This document shows, piece by piece, positions 8,007 through 17,205 of a DNA stretch of 64,000 nucleotides. A program made the position numbers and the translations under genes. This DNA comes from Alphaproteobacteria bacterium (GTDB lineage: Bacteria > Pseudomonadota > Alphaproteobacteria > Rhodobacterales > Rhodobacteraceae). The first letter of the stretch is position 1. Every line of letters starts with the position of its first letter. Under the pieces are notes generated by a model, which saw only the letters and a program-made list of their open reading frames with translations, was not told where the DNA came from and did not search any database. The stretch lies in the NCBI GenBank assembly GCA_030425925.1, contig JAUHZO010000019.1, forward strand, positions 1 to 64,000, written 5' to 3'.

Positions 8007-9521
8007 ATGACGTACCGGATTTCACGACGCTTCCTTCTGGGGTCGGGCCTGTCGGTCGCGGCCTGGGCGGTCGCTGCGCCTCTGGAGGCCGATCCGCCGG
8101 TGAAATCGCTGCGCCCACGGGCGCGGGCGGCGGATCTTCTCAAGCGCATCCAGCCTTCTGCCGAGGATCTGATTGCGCGCGCCAACCTGAACGGCGCGGT
8201 GGGCTGCGTTGTGCTTGACGCCGAAACCGGCACCCTGCGCGAAGCCATCGGCGGCGACACCGCTCTGCCGCCAGCCAGTGTCGCCAAGGCGCTGACCGCG
8301 TGTTACGCGCTGGAAACGCTGGGTCCGGAATATCGCTTTGAAACCCGCGTCCTGGCCACCGGCCCGATGGAGGACGGTGTGCTGACAGGCGACCTTGTCC
8401 TGGCGGGTGGCGGCGATCCGACACTGGATACCGACGGTCTGGCGCGCCTGGCCGCGGAGCTGAAGGCAACCGGATTGCGCGAGGTCACCGGCGCGTTCCG
8501 TGTCTGGGGCGGGGCGCTTTTGCAGGTGCCCGAGATCGACACCGCGCAACCGGATCATGTGGGGTACAACCCGGCGGTGTCCGGGTTGAACCTGAACTAC
8601 AACCGTGTGCATTTCGAGTGGCGGCGCGCTTCGGACGCCTATGACGTGACGATGCAGGCCCGTTCGGACGCGCATCGCCCGGTGGTCGACATGGCGCGGA
8701 TGCAGGTCGTGGCGCGCGATGCTCCGGTCTATACCTATGCCGACAAGGGCGGGCGCGACGAATGGACCGTGGCGCGGGGCGCGCTGGGGGATGGCGGTGC
8801 CCGCTGGCTGCCGGTGCGCAAGCCGGAGCTTTATGCGGGGGACGTGTTCCGGAGTCTCGCGCAGGCCCAGGGCATCACGCTGGGCGCACCGCAACCGGAC
8901 GCCGCGCTGCCCGACGGCGCGGCCTTGTTTGCCGAGATTCGCAGCCCGGCGCTGCCCGAGATCCTGCAGGACATGCTGCGATGGTCGACCAACCTGACGG
9001 CCGAGGCTGTCGGGCTTGCCGCAACTCGTGTCCGGCGCGGTGCCTCGCCCGTAAGCCTGGCGGAATCGGCGTCCGAAATGAACCGCTGGGCGGCCGAGAG
9101 CCTGGGCGTGGGCGGGGTTGCACTTGTGGATCATTCCGGGCTGGGGGAGCGCAGCCGGATCAGCGCCGCGGACATGGCGCAGGCCCTTTACGCGCTGCGC
9201 CGCCGCCTGCCCTTGAAGGAGCTTCTGAAACCGTTCTCGATGCGGGACGATCAGGGCCGCCCGGTGCAGGATCATCCGCTGACGGTGCTGGCCAAGACCG
9301 GCACGCTCAATTTCGTCAGCGGGCTTGCCGGGTATGTGGACCTGCCGGACGGGACGGAACTGGTGTTTGCGATCTTTAGCGCCGATCTTGACCGACGCGC
9401 GGAACTCAGCGTCGAGGAACGCGAACGCCCGCCGGGCGGGGCGTCGTGGAACCGGCGGGCCAAAAAGCTGCAGCAGGCGCTGATCGAACGCTGGGGCGTG
9501 CTGTACACAGATACCGCCTGA
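8007..9521 (+). CDS. dacB: D-alanyl-D-alanine carboxypeptidase/endopeptidase (PBP4 type, S13)
   Basis: DacB trims peptide stems and cross-links of peptidoglycan in the periplasm. The 504-residue protein starts with a twin-arginine-like signal (SRRFLLGSGLSVAAWAVAAP). The three penicillin-binding motifs are present: SxxK as SVAK (about residue 91), SxN as STN (about 327) and KTG in LAKTGTLNFVSG (about 430). The 200 residues between motifs one and two are the PBP4-specific insert, including GDLVLAGGGDPTLDTDG and NLNYNRV. The start is the ATG at 8007; the open frame upstream has no protein character. It converges with an L,D-transpeptidase gene, so both flank one hairpin and both act on peptidoglycan. 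Confidence 0.94.
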   Translation: MTYRISRRFLLGSGLSVAAWAVAAPLEADPPVKSLRPRARAADLLKRIQPSAEDLIARANLNGAVGCVVLDAETGTLREAIGGDTALPPASVAKALTACYALETLGPEYRFETRVLATGPMEDGVLTGDLVLAGGGDPTLDTDGLARLAAELKATGLREVTGAFRVWGGALLQVPEIDTAQPDHVGYNPAVSGLNLNYNRVHFEWRRASDAYDVTMQARSDAHRPVVDMARMQVVARDAPVYTYADKGGRDEWTVARGALGDGGARWLPVRKPELYAGDVFRSLAQAQGITLGAPQPDAALPDGAALFAEIRSPALPEILQDMLRWSTNLTAEAVGLAATRVRRGASPVSLAESASEMNRWAAESLGVGGVALVDHSGLGERSRISAADMAQALYALRRRLPLKELLKPFSMRDDQGRPVQDHPLTVLAKTGTLNFVSGLAGYVDLPDGTELVFAIFSADLDRRAELSVEERERPPGGASWNRRAKKLQQALIERWGVLYTDTA

Positions 9522-9525
9522 GCGG

Positions 9526-9543
9526 GCGCGCCCGAAGGCGCGC
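9526..9543. terminator. GC-rich hairpin between convergent genes
   Basis: GCGCGCC at 9526-9532 pairs with GGCGCGC at 9537-9543 around a CGAA tetraloop. It lies in the 26 bases between the ends of dacB and the L,D-transpeptidase gene. There is no T-run, so termination is only inferred. Confidence 0.4.
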
Positions 9544-9547
9544 GGCG

Positions 9548-9976
9548 TCAGTTCTGGATCACGACCTTCATGTTGTGCTTGCCCACGGCCTGCGTCATGC
9601 GGAACAGCACGGCGGCATGATCGGGGTGCAGGCGCACGCATCCTGCCGAGGCCGGGCGGCCGAGCTTGCTGATCTGGTTGGTGCCGTGGATCGCGTAATT
9701 GCCGGCAAAGAAGATCGAGTAGGGCATCGGTGCGTTGTTATACAGGCTGGATTTATGATGGCGCGACAGCCACTTGGCCGTCCAGGCCCCGCGAGGCGTG
9801 TATTTTCCCGGGCGCGCGGTGGACACCGGCCAGCGATACGCCACCTTGCCGTTGTGAATGACCGTCATGGTTTGCGACGACACGTCGACCTTGGCAACAA
9901 GCGGGGCAGCGGCGCCGAGGATCGGCAACAGGCAGAGCAGCGCCACGCCGACGGCGGTAAGGACGATACGGTTCAT
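9548..9976 (-). CDS. L,D-transpeptidase (YkuD domain), exported
   Basis: The 142-residue protein has a signal peptide (residues 1-23, ending GAAAP) and is almost entirely a YkuD catalytic domain. The family signature is clear: His97 in AIHGTN and the nucleophile Cys113 in SAGCVRL. Such enzymes make 3-3 cross-links in peptidoglycan or attach proteins to it, using an active-site cysteine that is insensitive to most penicillins. The short length means there is no LysM or other binding domain. The upstream region (9977-10060) is AT-rich and probably holds its promoter. Confidence 0.92.
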   Translation of the reverse strand: MNRIVLTAVGVALLCLLPILGAAAPLVAKVDVSSQTMTVIHNGKVAYRWPVSTARPGKYTPRGAWTAKWLSRHHKSSLYNNAPMPYSIFFAGNYAIHGTNQISKLGRPASAGCVRLHPDHAAVLFRMTQAVGKHNMKVVIQN

Positions 9977-10063
9977 AATGACCCTCCAGGTAACAAGCAG
10001 TTGTTTTTGTTGTCGGCTTTTTATGCCTGAAGGATACTCTACACATAATACAGCCGTTGTGCA

Positions 10064-10104
10064 GTCAGGGAATCCTGACCGCAGCTTGGCAATCCTGACA
10101 GGAT
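10064..10104. repeat. Two short TCAGG/CCTGA hairpins
   Basis: GTCAGG at 10064-10069 pairs with CCTGAC at 10074-10079, and ATCCTG at 10092-10097 pairs with CAGGAT at 10099-10104. Further TCAGG copies follow up to the terB-like stop codon. They lie between two minus-strand genes and might be operator or termination elements. Confidence 0.4.
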
Positions 10105-10117
10105 GGCGGTCAGGCCG

Positions 10118-10540
10118 TCAGGCGCGCAGGTGCCGGGCGCGGGCACCGCGTTCGATGGCGGCGGCATGCAGACGGTCGAGGTTGAGCTCGTAGCGGATTT
10201 CCTCGAGCAGGCGCAGCTCTGTTTCCTGCAGCGTGCCATCCGCCGCCGCAACGTCGCAGGCCAGCGCATAGGCGGTTTCGAACAGCCGTTCCGGCAGGCT
10301 TTCGCGCAAGAGCCCGAACAGCGCGTCCAGCCCGTCCTCCTGTTCGAACAGGTCAAAGACCAGCGAGGCCATGACACGCACGCGGTCGGCATCATATTCG
10401 GCGAAGACCGGCAGGTTGTTCACTGCCTGGTCGATCTTGACCAGTTCAGCGGTACGCACGTTCTCATCCGAAGCCGACACGGCGATCATCAGCGCTACGA
10501 GGCTGTCCTGGGGGCTGAGGGGGCTTTGGGCTTCGGACAT
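10118..10540 (-). CDS. TerB-family protein (tellurite-resistance-like fold)
   Basis: The 140-residue protein is all-helical with the TerB-type pattern: acidic residues after short hydrophobic helices ([20 protein letters not shown] and [20 protein letters not shown]). The two repeats with D/E-G-x-hydrophobic-x-x-x-E suggest metal binding, as in TerB. The family is widespread in alphaproteobacteria, usually without the rest of the ter operon, and its role is unsettled; tellurite resistance should not be assumed. The start is the ATG of MSEAQSPLS; the longer frame reaches into the lysK promoter region and looks random. It is divergent from lysK. Confidence 0.82.
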   Translation of the reverse strand: MSEAQSPLSPQDSLVALMIAVSASDENVRTAELVKIDQAVNNLPVFAEYDADRVRVMASLVFDLFEQEDGLDALFGLLRESLPERLFETAYALACDVAAADGTLQETELRLLEEIRYELNLDRLHAAAIERGARARHLRA

Positions 10541-10647
10541 CTGGGGGCCTTTCCGGGCTTGCGGCGATGCAGCGCAATTTATTGACGCTGCTCGCGGGGG
10601 GCAATAGGAAGCGCGCGCAACACAACCCCCTTTCAGGAGAGTTTCAG

Positions 10648-12225
10648 ATGAGCGATCTGCGCGATGCCGGCATGACAGCCAAGGCCTGGCCCTTTGAAGA
10701 GGCGCGCCGGATCCTGAAACGCTATGAGAAGGCACCGCCCGCGAAGGGCCACGTGCTGTTCGAGACGGGGTATGGCCCGTCGGGCCTGCCGCATATCGGC
10801 ACGTTCGGCGAGGTGCTGCGCACGACGATGATCCGCCGTGCGTTCGAGGTGATCTCGGACATTCCGACCAAGCTGATCTGCTTTTCCGACGACCTGGACG
10901 GGATGCGCAAGGTGCCGGGCAACGTGCCGCAGCAGGAGATGCTGGCCGAACATCTGCAGCGCCCGTTGACCTCGGTGCCCGATCCGTTCGGCACGCATGA
11001 AAGCTTTGGCCATCACAACAACGCGATGCTGCGGCGGTTCCTCGATACGTTCGGGTTCGAGTATGAATTCTACTCGGCGCGGGAGTTCTATGCCTCGGGC
11101 CAGTTCGACGAGATCCTGCTGCGTGCGGCGGAACGCTATGACCGGCTGATGGAGATCATGCTGAAGTCGCTGCGCGAAGAGCGTCAGCAGACCTATTCGA
11201 TCTTTCTGCCGATCCACCCCGAGACGGGCCGGGTGCTCTATGTGCCGATGAAGCACGTGGACGGGGCCAAGGGCGAGATCACGTTCGACGACGAGGACGG
11301 GCGGGAATGGACGTTGCCTGTGACCGGCGGGCACGTGAAATTGCAGTGGAAGCCGGATTTTGGCGCGCGCTGGGCGGCGCTGGACGTGGATTTTGAGATG
11401 TACGGCAAGGAACACGCGACCAACGAAAAGATCTATGACGGGATCTGCCGGGCTCTGGGCGGGACGCCGCCGAACCACTTCAGCTATGAGTTGTTCCTGG
11501 ACGCGGAGGGGGCCAAGATCTCGAAATCCTCGGGCAACGGGATCTCGATTGACGAATGGCTGACCTATGCCGCGACCGAAAGCCTGAGCTACTTCATGTA
11601 TCAAAAGCCCAAGACGGCCAAGCGGCTGTGGTGGGACGTGATCCCCAAGGCGGTGGATGAGTATCACCAGCAATTGCGGGCCTTTGACGACCAGCCGCTA
11701 GAAAAGCGGTTGGAAAATCCGGTTTGGCACATTCATCGGGGGCAACCCCCCGTCAGCACGATGGTGGTGCCGTTCTCGATGCTGTTGAACCTTGCCTCGG
11801 CTGCCGGGGCTGAAGACAAGGACGCGATGTGGGCCTTTATCCGCCGCTACGCGCCCGAAGCGACACCCGAGACGCATCCCGATCTGGACGCGGCGGCGGG
11901 CTTTGCGGTGGCCTATTACCGCGATTATGTGAAACCGTCGAAAGTGTTCCGCGCGCCCGATGAAAAGGAGCGTGCCGCGATGGAGGATCTGGCCGAGCGG
12001 TTGAAGTCGCATGACGGGCCTGCGGATGACGAAACGCTGCAATCGCTGGTTTTTGCCGTGGGCAAAGAGCATGGGTTCGAGCCCTTGCGCGACTGGTTCA
12101 AGGCGCTTTACGAGGTGCTTCTGGGGCAGTCCCAGGGTCCGCGCTTTGGCGGGTTCATCGCGCTGTATGGCGTGGCGGAAACGGTCGACCTGATCGAAAG
12201 GGGCCTGGACGGCGCGTTGTCGTAG
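10648..12225 (+). CDS. lysK: Lysyl-tRNA synthetase, class I
   Basis: This 525-residue enzyme charges tRNA-Lys and belongs to the archaeal-type class I LysRS that replaces the class II enzyme in many alphaproteobacteria. The HIGH-like motif reads LPHIGTFGE (about residues 48-56) and the KMSKS-like motif [10 protein letters not shown] (about 290). The family hallmarks TGYGPSG and ICFSDDLDG follow the first motif. The ATG is preceded by a GGAGA ribosome site nine bases away. No class II lysS occurs in the window. The length is normal for the alphaproteobacterial form. Confidence 0.96.
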   Translation: MSDLRDAGMTAKAWPFEEARRILKRYEKAPPAKGHVLFETGYGPSGLPHIGTFGEVLRTTMIRRAFEVISDIPTKLICFSDDLDGMRKVPGNVPQQEMLAEHLQRPLTSVPDPFGTHESFGHHNNAMLRRFLDTFGFEYEFYSAREFYASGQFDEILLRAAERYDRLMEIMLKSLREERQQTYSIFLPIHPETGRVLYVPMKHVDGAKGEITFDDEDGREWTLPVTGGHVKLQWKPDFGARWAALDVDFEMYGKEHATNEKIYDGICRALGGTPPNHFSYELFLDAEGAKISKSSGNGISIDEWLTYAATESLSYFMYQKPKTAKRLWWDVIPKAVDEYHQQLRAFDDQPLEKRLENPVWHIHRGQPPVSTMVVPFSMLLNLASAAGAEDKDAMWAFIRRYAPEATPETHPDLDAAAGFAVAYYRDYVKPSKVFRAPDEKERAAMEDLAERLKSHDGPADDETLQSLVFAVGKEHGFEPLRDWFKALYEVLLGQSQGPRFGGFIALYGVAETVDLIERGLDGALS

Positions 12226-12291
12226 CGTGTGAAACTTTTGACGGCGCGTGTCCGTGTCTTACCTTTGTGACCAGCACAGGAGGACACGGAA

Positions 12292-12708
12292 ATGCGCAGG
12301 ATGTTGAAAGGGGCCGCCCTGGCCGCGATTCTGGCCGGGCAGGTCTGGGCGCAGGAGGTGCAGGCCCCGAATGCCGGGATCGAAGGCACGATACAGAGCC
12401 AGATGAACGCCTTTCTGGCGGACGATTTCGCCACCGCCTTCACCTTTGCCAGCCCGTCGATCCAGGGGATGTTCCGAACGCCCGAGAATTTCGGGGCGAT
12501 GGTGCGCAATGGCTATCCGATGGTCTGGCGTCCGGACGACGTGCGCTTTGGCGACCTGCGCGACATCGGCGGAGCGCTGTGGCAGAAGGTAATCGTGACC
12601 GATGCCGAGGGCCGCGCCTTTGTGCTGGATTACCGCATGGTCGAGATCGACGGGCAGTGGCGCATCGCTGCCGTACAGATCCTGCCGGCGCCGGACCTGT
12701 CGGTCTGA
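12292..12708 (+). CDS. DUF4864 protein, exported
   Basis: The 138-residue product begins with a signal peptide (MRRMLKGAALAAILAGQVWA) and continues with an NTF2-like fold region typical of DUF4864: IEGTIQSQMNAFLADDFATA, then FRTPENFGAMV, YPMVWRP and a C-terminal strand DYRMVEIDGQWRI. It is a common periplasmic protein in Rhodobacteraceae with no known function. A good AGGAGG ribosome site lies ten bases before the ATG. It follows lysK on the same strand after 66 bases and may be cotranscribed. Confidence 0.88.
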   Translation: MRRMLKGAALAAILAGQVWAQEVQAPNAGIEGTIQSQMNAFLADDFATAFTFASPSIQGMFRTPENFGAMVRNGYPMVWRPDDVRFGDLRDIGGALWQKVIVTDAEGRAFVLDYRMVEIDGQWRIAAVQILPAPDLSV

Positions 12709-12848
12709 GCCTCTGGGCGACGTGCCGAGGCACAGCCGTTGCGCGCGGGGCGGGCGCGGCGTGTGCCGTGGTCGGCAAGCGTTAAGGCTTTGTCCATACT
12801 TCCCTTTCCCGACCGGGGCGCGGCCCTGTCTCAAGGAAAGGGATCAGG

Positions 12849-15137
12849 ATGAACAAGGCGATTACCGATGGCGTGGTGCTGATGCCCCCGGCTTTTTCGG
12901 CGGGGTTGAGCCAGTGGTCGCGGGGCGACGGAGTGCCGGGATCGGACACCTATGCAAACGTGGCAACCGCGGCGTTGGTGCCGGCCGATCAGGACTTTGG
13001 TGGCTGTCTGGAACTGCAAAAGACCGATGCCACGCAAAAGCTGCGTTTCATGGGGCAGACCCCGCTGGAGCCCGGCTGCTACCTGCGGGTGACGGCGCGT
13101 CTGAAGGCAGTGGCCGGGGCGCTGCCCAATGTGCACATCGCCGGCTGGCCGGGCCGGGCCGATGACAGCAAGGTGTCCGGTGTGCCCGAAAGCGGCCCAA
13201 GCGTCAGCCTGACCGCCTATGGCGAGATCGTCGAGGTGAGCGCGATCATCGGGGCGGGTGCGCGCGGCGGGGTCGACATGGTCTGGGGGACCGAACCGGT
13301 CTATGGCCATTTCGGTCTTGACCTGACCGGGCCCAACGGCGGCGTGGTGCGCATCGACGATATCGTGATCGAGGATGTCACAAGCGTCTTTCACCGCGAC
13401 CTGATGAACTGGGTGGACGTGCGCGATTTTGGTGCGGTGGGGGATGGCATCACCGATGACCGCGCGGCTTTTCAGGCCGCCAATGCCGCCGCCAACGGCC
13501 GCCGCATACTGGTGTCGGAGGGGACCTATTTCATCGACGGCTCGCTGGAGATCGACACCCGCATCACCTTTGAGGGTCATCTGGTGATGCCGGTGGACGC
13601 GATCCTTTCGCTGCTCAAGGATTACGACCTGCCCAGCTATATCGACGCGTTCGGCGGCGACGAGGAACAGGCCTTCAAGAAGGCGGTGCAGTCGCTGATG
13701 AACAACGCCGATCACGAAAGCCTGGATCTGGGCGGGCGGCGTGTTTCGGTGACCGCGCCGATCGACCTGCGCGCCGTCGTGCCCAATCGCGACAGCTATG
13801 CCCAGCGGCGGGTGATCCGCAACGGCCAGCTGCGCGCCGAGGATACCGGCAACTGGACGCCGGGCGTCGTGACCAGCCAGGCAAGCTATTCCGCGAATGA
13901 CCGCTGGCGACTGACCAATGTGGCCAACGTGGCCAATATCGAGGTGGGCAGCCTGGTCGAAGGCTCTGGCGTGGGGCGCGAGATCTATGTCCGCAGCGTT
14001 AATGTGGCGGCGCAGACGGTGGACCTGTCGCAGCCCCTTTCGGATGCCGAGGGCACGCAGGTCTACACCTTTACCCGGTTCCGCTATCTGCTGGATTTCA
14101 GCGGTTTCGACCGGATCAACGTGTTCGAGCTCGAAGACCTGGAATTCCAGTGCAACGAGCTGGCCTCGGGCCTGATCCTGCCGCGGCTGGGCACGGTGAA
14201 CGTGGTGCGCAACTGCGTGTTCAACCGCCCCGGCCATCGCGGCATCACCTCGATCGGGGATGGCTGCCAGGGCATGTTCATCGATCACTGCCAGTTCATC
14301 AGCTACGAGGGTGGCACGGTTTCGCAGCACCGCCAGACGGTGGCGATCAACACCAACGCCAATGACGTGAAGATCCGCAACTGCCGCGCGTCGCAGTTCC
14401 GCCATTTTGCGGTGGTCAGCGGGGCGAACACGATCATCAGCGGCAACCACTTCTTTCAGGGCGATCCGGCGACAAACGGGGTGCGTACCGCCGGGATCGT
14501 GGTGGCGCTCAGGGCGTGCAACACGCAGATCAGCGGCAACTATATCGACAACTGCTTTATCGAGTGGACCAACGAGCGCGAGCCCGAGCCGGATTTTTCC
14601 GGCGGGTTCGGCTTTGCCGGGCTGTCGATCACCAACAATGTCTGCCTGTGTTCCAACGTGGCGTCGTGGTTCACCTTTGTCGTGGTCAAGCCCTATGGCA
14701 CGGGGCACTACGTGAACGGCATGAACATCTCGGGCAACACCTTCCGTTCGATCGGCGGGGTGATCGACCGGGTGGAACGGGTCGACACCTCGTTTGCACC
14801 GCTGGTGTTGTCGAGCATGAAGGACGTGTTCGTGTCGAACAACACCTATCACAACGTCGAATCGGGGGCGGAGAATCCGCTTCTGGTGCGGTTCTCGCAG
14901 AACAGCGCGGCGCAGACCTGGGTGGTGGACACCGAAAAGCGCCTGCCCTTCGACGGCTATGCCATGGAGGTGGAAAGCCTGGTGACGCGGTCGCGGCCGC
15001 GGGATGTGAACAATGTCTCGAAATACCACATGCCCTACACCCAGACCCGCGAAGGCGGGGCGCAGAACCGGGTGCATGTGATCTGGCCCGAAGACATGCG
15101 CGGCGACATCACGATGAAGGTGCGCTCCGACATCTGA
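12849..15137 (+). CDS. Large parallel beta-helix (pectate-lyase-like / GH28-related) protein
   Basis: This 762-residue protein has no signal peptide. Residues 1-185 resemble a carbohydrate-binding beta-sandwich. At about 190 comes the Pectate_lyase_3 start motif VDVRDFGAVGDGITDDRAAF, as in GH28-related proteins and phage tailspikes. A long right-handed beta-helix follows with many asparagine-ladder rungs (NTIISGNHFF, NTQISGNYIDN, GMNISGNTFRS, DVFVSNNTYHN). Catalytic residues cannot be assigned. No secretion gene is nearby. The protein could be a surface-polysaccharide-binding or -cleaving spike, such as those on phages or gene transfer agents, or a cytoplasmic or otherwise exported enzyme. 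An AAGGAAAGGGATCAGG stretch precedes the ATG. Confidence 0.85.
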   Translation: MNKAITDGVVLMPPAFSAGLSQWSRGDGVPGSDTYANVATAALVPADQDFGGCLELQKTDATQKLRFMGQTPLEPGCYLRVTARLKAVAGALPNVHIAGWPGRADDSKVSGVPESGPSVSLTAYGEIVEVSAIIGAGARGGVDMVWGTEPVYGHFGLDLTGPNGGVVRIDDIVIEDVTSVFHRDLMNWVDVRDFGAVGDGITDDRAAFQAANAAANGRRILVSEGTYFIDGSLEIDTRITFEGHLVMPVDAILSLLKDYDLPSYIDAFGGDEEQAFKKAVQSLMNNADHESLDLGGRRVSVTAPIDLRAVVPNRDSYAQRRVIRNGQLRAEDTGNWTPGVVTSQASYSANDRWRLTNVANVANIEVGSLVEGSGVGREIYVRSVNVAAQTVDLSQPLSDAEGTQVYTFTRFRYLLDFSGFDRINVFELEDLEFQCNELASGLILPRLGTVNVVRNCVFNRPGHRGITSIGDGCQGMFIDHCQFISYEGGTVSQHRQTVAINTNANDVKIRNCRASQFRHFAVVSGANTIISGNHFFQGDPATNGVRTAGIVVALRACNTQISGNYIDNCFIEWTNEREPEPDFSGGFGFAGLSITNNVCLCSNVASWFTFVVVKPYGTGHYVNGMNISGNTFRSIGGVIDRVERVDTSFAPLVLSSMKDVFVSNNTYHNVESGAENPLLVRFSQNSAAQTWVVDTEKRLPFDGYAMEVESLVTRSRPRDVNNVSKYHMPYTQTREGGAQNRVHVIWPEDMRGDITMKVRSDI

Positions 15138-15162
15138 GCCGGATGTGACGCGGGACGCTTGG

Positions 15163-15191
15163 GGCCGGTGCCTTTCGGGGTGCCGGCCTTT
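15163..15191 (+). terminator. Hairpin terminator after the beta-helix gene
   Basis: GGCCGGTGCC at 15163-15172 pairs with GGTGCCGGCC at 15179-15188 (two G-T pairs) around a six-base loop, followed by TTT. It lies between convergent genes and may also serve the flavin-type protein gene. Confidence 0.55.
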
Positions 15192-15676
15192 CAGTGTTCC
15201 GTGAGGTCTTTGGCGGAAAGCAGATAGGCCTTGCCGAAGCCGCCGTTCAGATGCGCGCGGATGGGGGTCACGCGCAACAAGGAGAAATCGGCAAACCCGA
15301 TATAGAGCCTGGCCTTGGGCAGGAAGGACACAAGGCGCTCCGCAAGTGCCGCGTGATCGGGTGCGCCGTGGCGGATGAAGCGTGCTTGTCCCTGCAGGCT
15401 GAGGCGCGGGTGGGTCAGCGGATCACCCTTCGGCCCCGGCTCTCCCAGAAGCAGCGAACAGCGCGGATCGGCCTTGAGCGCCTGCGTGTGCATGCTGAGA
15501 TCCGAGACCAGCGCCATGGGCAACCCGGTATCGTCCGGCGCGCAGGCAACGCGGCTGACCAGCGGGGCACCGGTTTCGGGATCGTGCACCGCCAGCGCGG
15601 CAAAGCGGGCCTTGGCCATCAGGTTGCGGGCCAGTGCGCGGGCGTCGTCATCGGTGGGGCGGAGCGGAGAGGCCAT
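15191..15676 (-). CDS. Pyridoxamine 5'-phosphate oxidase-like (HugZ-type) flavin protein
   Basis: The 161-residue protein has the split-barrel fold of PNPOx-like proteins. The N-terminal helix (DDDARALARNLMAKARFAAL) leads into ALAVHDPETGAPLVSRVACA, then SDLSMHTQALKADPRCSLLL and LSLQGQARFI, the usual order in heme-utilisation/PNPOx relatives of Rhodobacteraceae. Such proteins bind FMN or heme; a true PNPOx for vitamin B6 would be longer and have substrate-binding residues not seen here. It faces the beta-helix gene across a terminator. Confidence 0.85.
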   Translation of the reverse strand: MASPLRPTDDDARALARNLMAKARFAALAVHDPETGAPLVSRVACAPDDTGLPMALVSDLSMHTQALKADPRCSLLLGEPGPKGDPLTHPRLSLQGQARFIRHGAPDHAALAERLVSFLPKARLYIGFADFSLLRVTPIRAHLNGGFGKAYLLSAKDLTEH

Positions 15677-15714
15677 GGCGGCAGCATAGCCGCGCGGCGC
15701 GGGGGCGGCCAGTC

Positions 15715-16380
15715 TCAGAAGCGGTGCCAGACGCCCAGTTTCAGCCCCATGGACTGATCGCTGACCAGCCCCCAGCTGCCACCGAATTCCGCATGTGTCC
15801 GTGCGGTCAGCGGTACCACCATCGAGGATTCGACCCGCAGAAAGGCCGGGTCGCCCGAAGGCGCGCCGGATTGCAGTTGCACGATCAGCTTGCGGTCGCG
15901 CTCCAGATTGCGGCCCCAGGTGATGTCGAGCTTTACATCCGAGTCTCCGCTGTCGAGCGCGTGCTCGACCACCGTGTCGAAGGACAGCCAGCCCCGCTCC
16001 ATCCCCCAGCCTGCCGAGAGGCCGGGCCGCAGGATGCGCGCCTCGCCGATCTGGCCCAGGCCCAGCTGCACGGTCACCTTTGGCCCGCGGTCGCGGTTCC
16101 GCAGCGGGTATTGCAGAAAGGCGACGGACTTGTCATCGCCAGAGACCGAGCGGCCAAGGTCGAGCCCCAGGGTCAGCCGCTCTGTCAGGCCGTATTCCAG
16201 GTAGAACGAGGTGTAGTCCTGTGTGGGTCTGCGCGAGGTCCAGCTGCCGGTGTCCTGTGGCCAGCCAAAGCGTTGGGTGACGGCGATGAAACCCGTGCCG
16301 CGGTCGCGGGGCCAGGCCCCGGCGCGGGCCTCGGCGGCGATCACGCATGTCAGCAGAAGGGCGACAGGCAGCAGGCGCAT
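15715..16380 (-). CDS. Predicted exported outer-membrane-type protein, unknown
   Basis: From the ATG at 16380 the product has 221 residues with a clean signal peptide (MRLLPVALLLTCVIAAEARA). The mature part is rich in alternating aromatic and glycine residues (SFYLEYGLTERLTLGLDLGR, KVTVQLGLGQIGEARI) and ends in an aromatic residue (GVWHRF), features of outer-membrane beta-barrels. An upstream ATG at 16425 would add 15 residues before the signal. I do not recognise a named family. It is divergent from the parA-like gene, with 163 bases between them. Confidence 0.75.
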   Translation of the reverse strand: MRLLPVALLLTCVIAAEARAGAWPRDRGTGFIAVTQRFGWPQDTGSWTSRRPTQDYTSFYLEYGLTERLTLGLDLGRSVSGDDKSVAFLQYPLRNRDRGPKVTVQLGLGQIGEARILRPGLSAGWGMERGWLSFDTVVEHALDSGDSDVKLDITWGRNLERDRKLIVQLQSGAPSGDPAFLRVESSMVVPLTARTHAEFGGSWGLVSDQSMGLKLGVWHRF

Positions 16381-16543
16381 GAGCAGGGACCGGATTGCGG
16401 CGATGCGTTCAGCTTGCGGCAACATTGGTTAAGGCCGGGTTAACACCTGCGCTGCAACGCGGCATCGCGTCCGGACCGGCCGCGCCTTCTGGTGTTTCCG
16501 GTGCTGCAGGTGCAAACTCGGTCAAACCGCAGCGGGGGATGGC

Positions 16544-17182
16544 ATGGCAGGCAAGGTGATCACGGTGGCGCAACAGAAGGGCGGCAGCGGCAAGACGACG
16601 CTCGCCGCGCATCTGGCGCTGGGGTTTCGTGGCATGGGCCTGCGGGTCGGGCTGATCGATCTCGATCCGCAAGGCAGCCTGGGGCGCTGGTACGTCACCC
16701 GGTTGGAGGTGGATGCAACACTGTGCGACGGGATCGAGTTTGCCACCGCCTCGGCCTGGGGCATTCCGATCGAGGTGCGCAAGCTGTCGGCGGCCTGCGA
16801 TGTCGTGATCATCGACACCCCGCCCAAGATCGACAGCGATCTGCGCCCGGCGCTGCGGGTTGCGCAGCTGGTGATCGTCCCGGTGTCGGTGGGACACATG
16901 GATCTCTGGGCCACCGAAGGCGTGCTGGACCTGGCCGCGCGCGAGAACCGGCCCGCGCTGGTGGTGTTGAACCGGACCCGGGCGGGCACGCGCCTGGCCG
17001 GCGAGGTGCTGACGGCCGCGCGGGCCATGGGTGCGCCGGTGGCCGAGGCGGTGCTGGCGCAGCGCGTGGGCTATGCCGAGGCGATGGGCCGCGGGCGCGG
17101 CGCGGCCGAGACGCGCGGCCCGGCGCAGGACGAGGTCGCCGCACTTGTGGCAGAGGTGGCGGCGCGGCTGCAGACCGGGTAA
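16544..17182 (+). CDS. Orphan ParA/MinD-family ATPase
   Basis: The 212-residue protein shows the deviant Walker A KGGSGKTT at residues about 11-18, the LIDLDPQGSLGRW switch and the VVIIDTPPK Walker B-like motif. ParA-type ATPases position DNA, proteins or complexes on the nucleoid or membrane. No ParB or centromere-like repeat is visible nearby, so it is an orphan. It lacks the N-terminal HTH of plasmid ParAs. The next gene, a DUF6206 protein, follows 23 bases later on the same strand, so the two probably form an operon. Confidence 0.9.
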   Translation: MAGKVITVAQQKGGSGKTTLAAHLALGFRGMGLRVGLIDLDPQGSLGRWYVTRLEVDATLCDGIEFATASAWGIPIEVRKLSAACDVVIIDTPPKIDSDLRPALRVAQLVIVPVSVGHMDLWATEGVLDLAARENRPALVVLNRTRAGTRLAGEVLTAARAMGAPVAEAVLAQRVGYAEAMGRGRGAAETRGPAQDEVAALVAEVAARLQTG

Positions 17183-17205
17183 GCCCGGCCGCGAAGGAGA
17201 GCCCG

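Noticed and set aside
12831-15077. 748-codon minus-strand frame
   Set aside because: It is a shadow of the beta-helix gene with extreme His/Arg content, caused by high GC at third positions.
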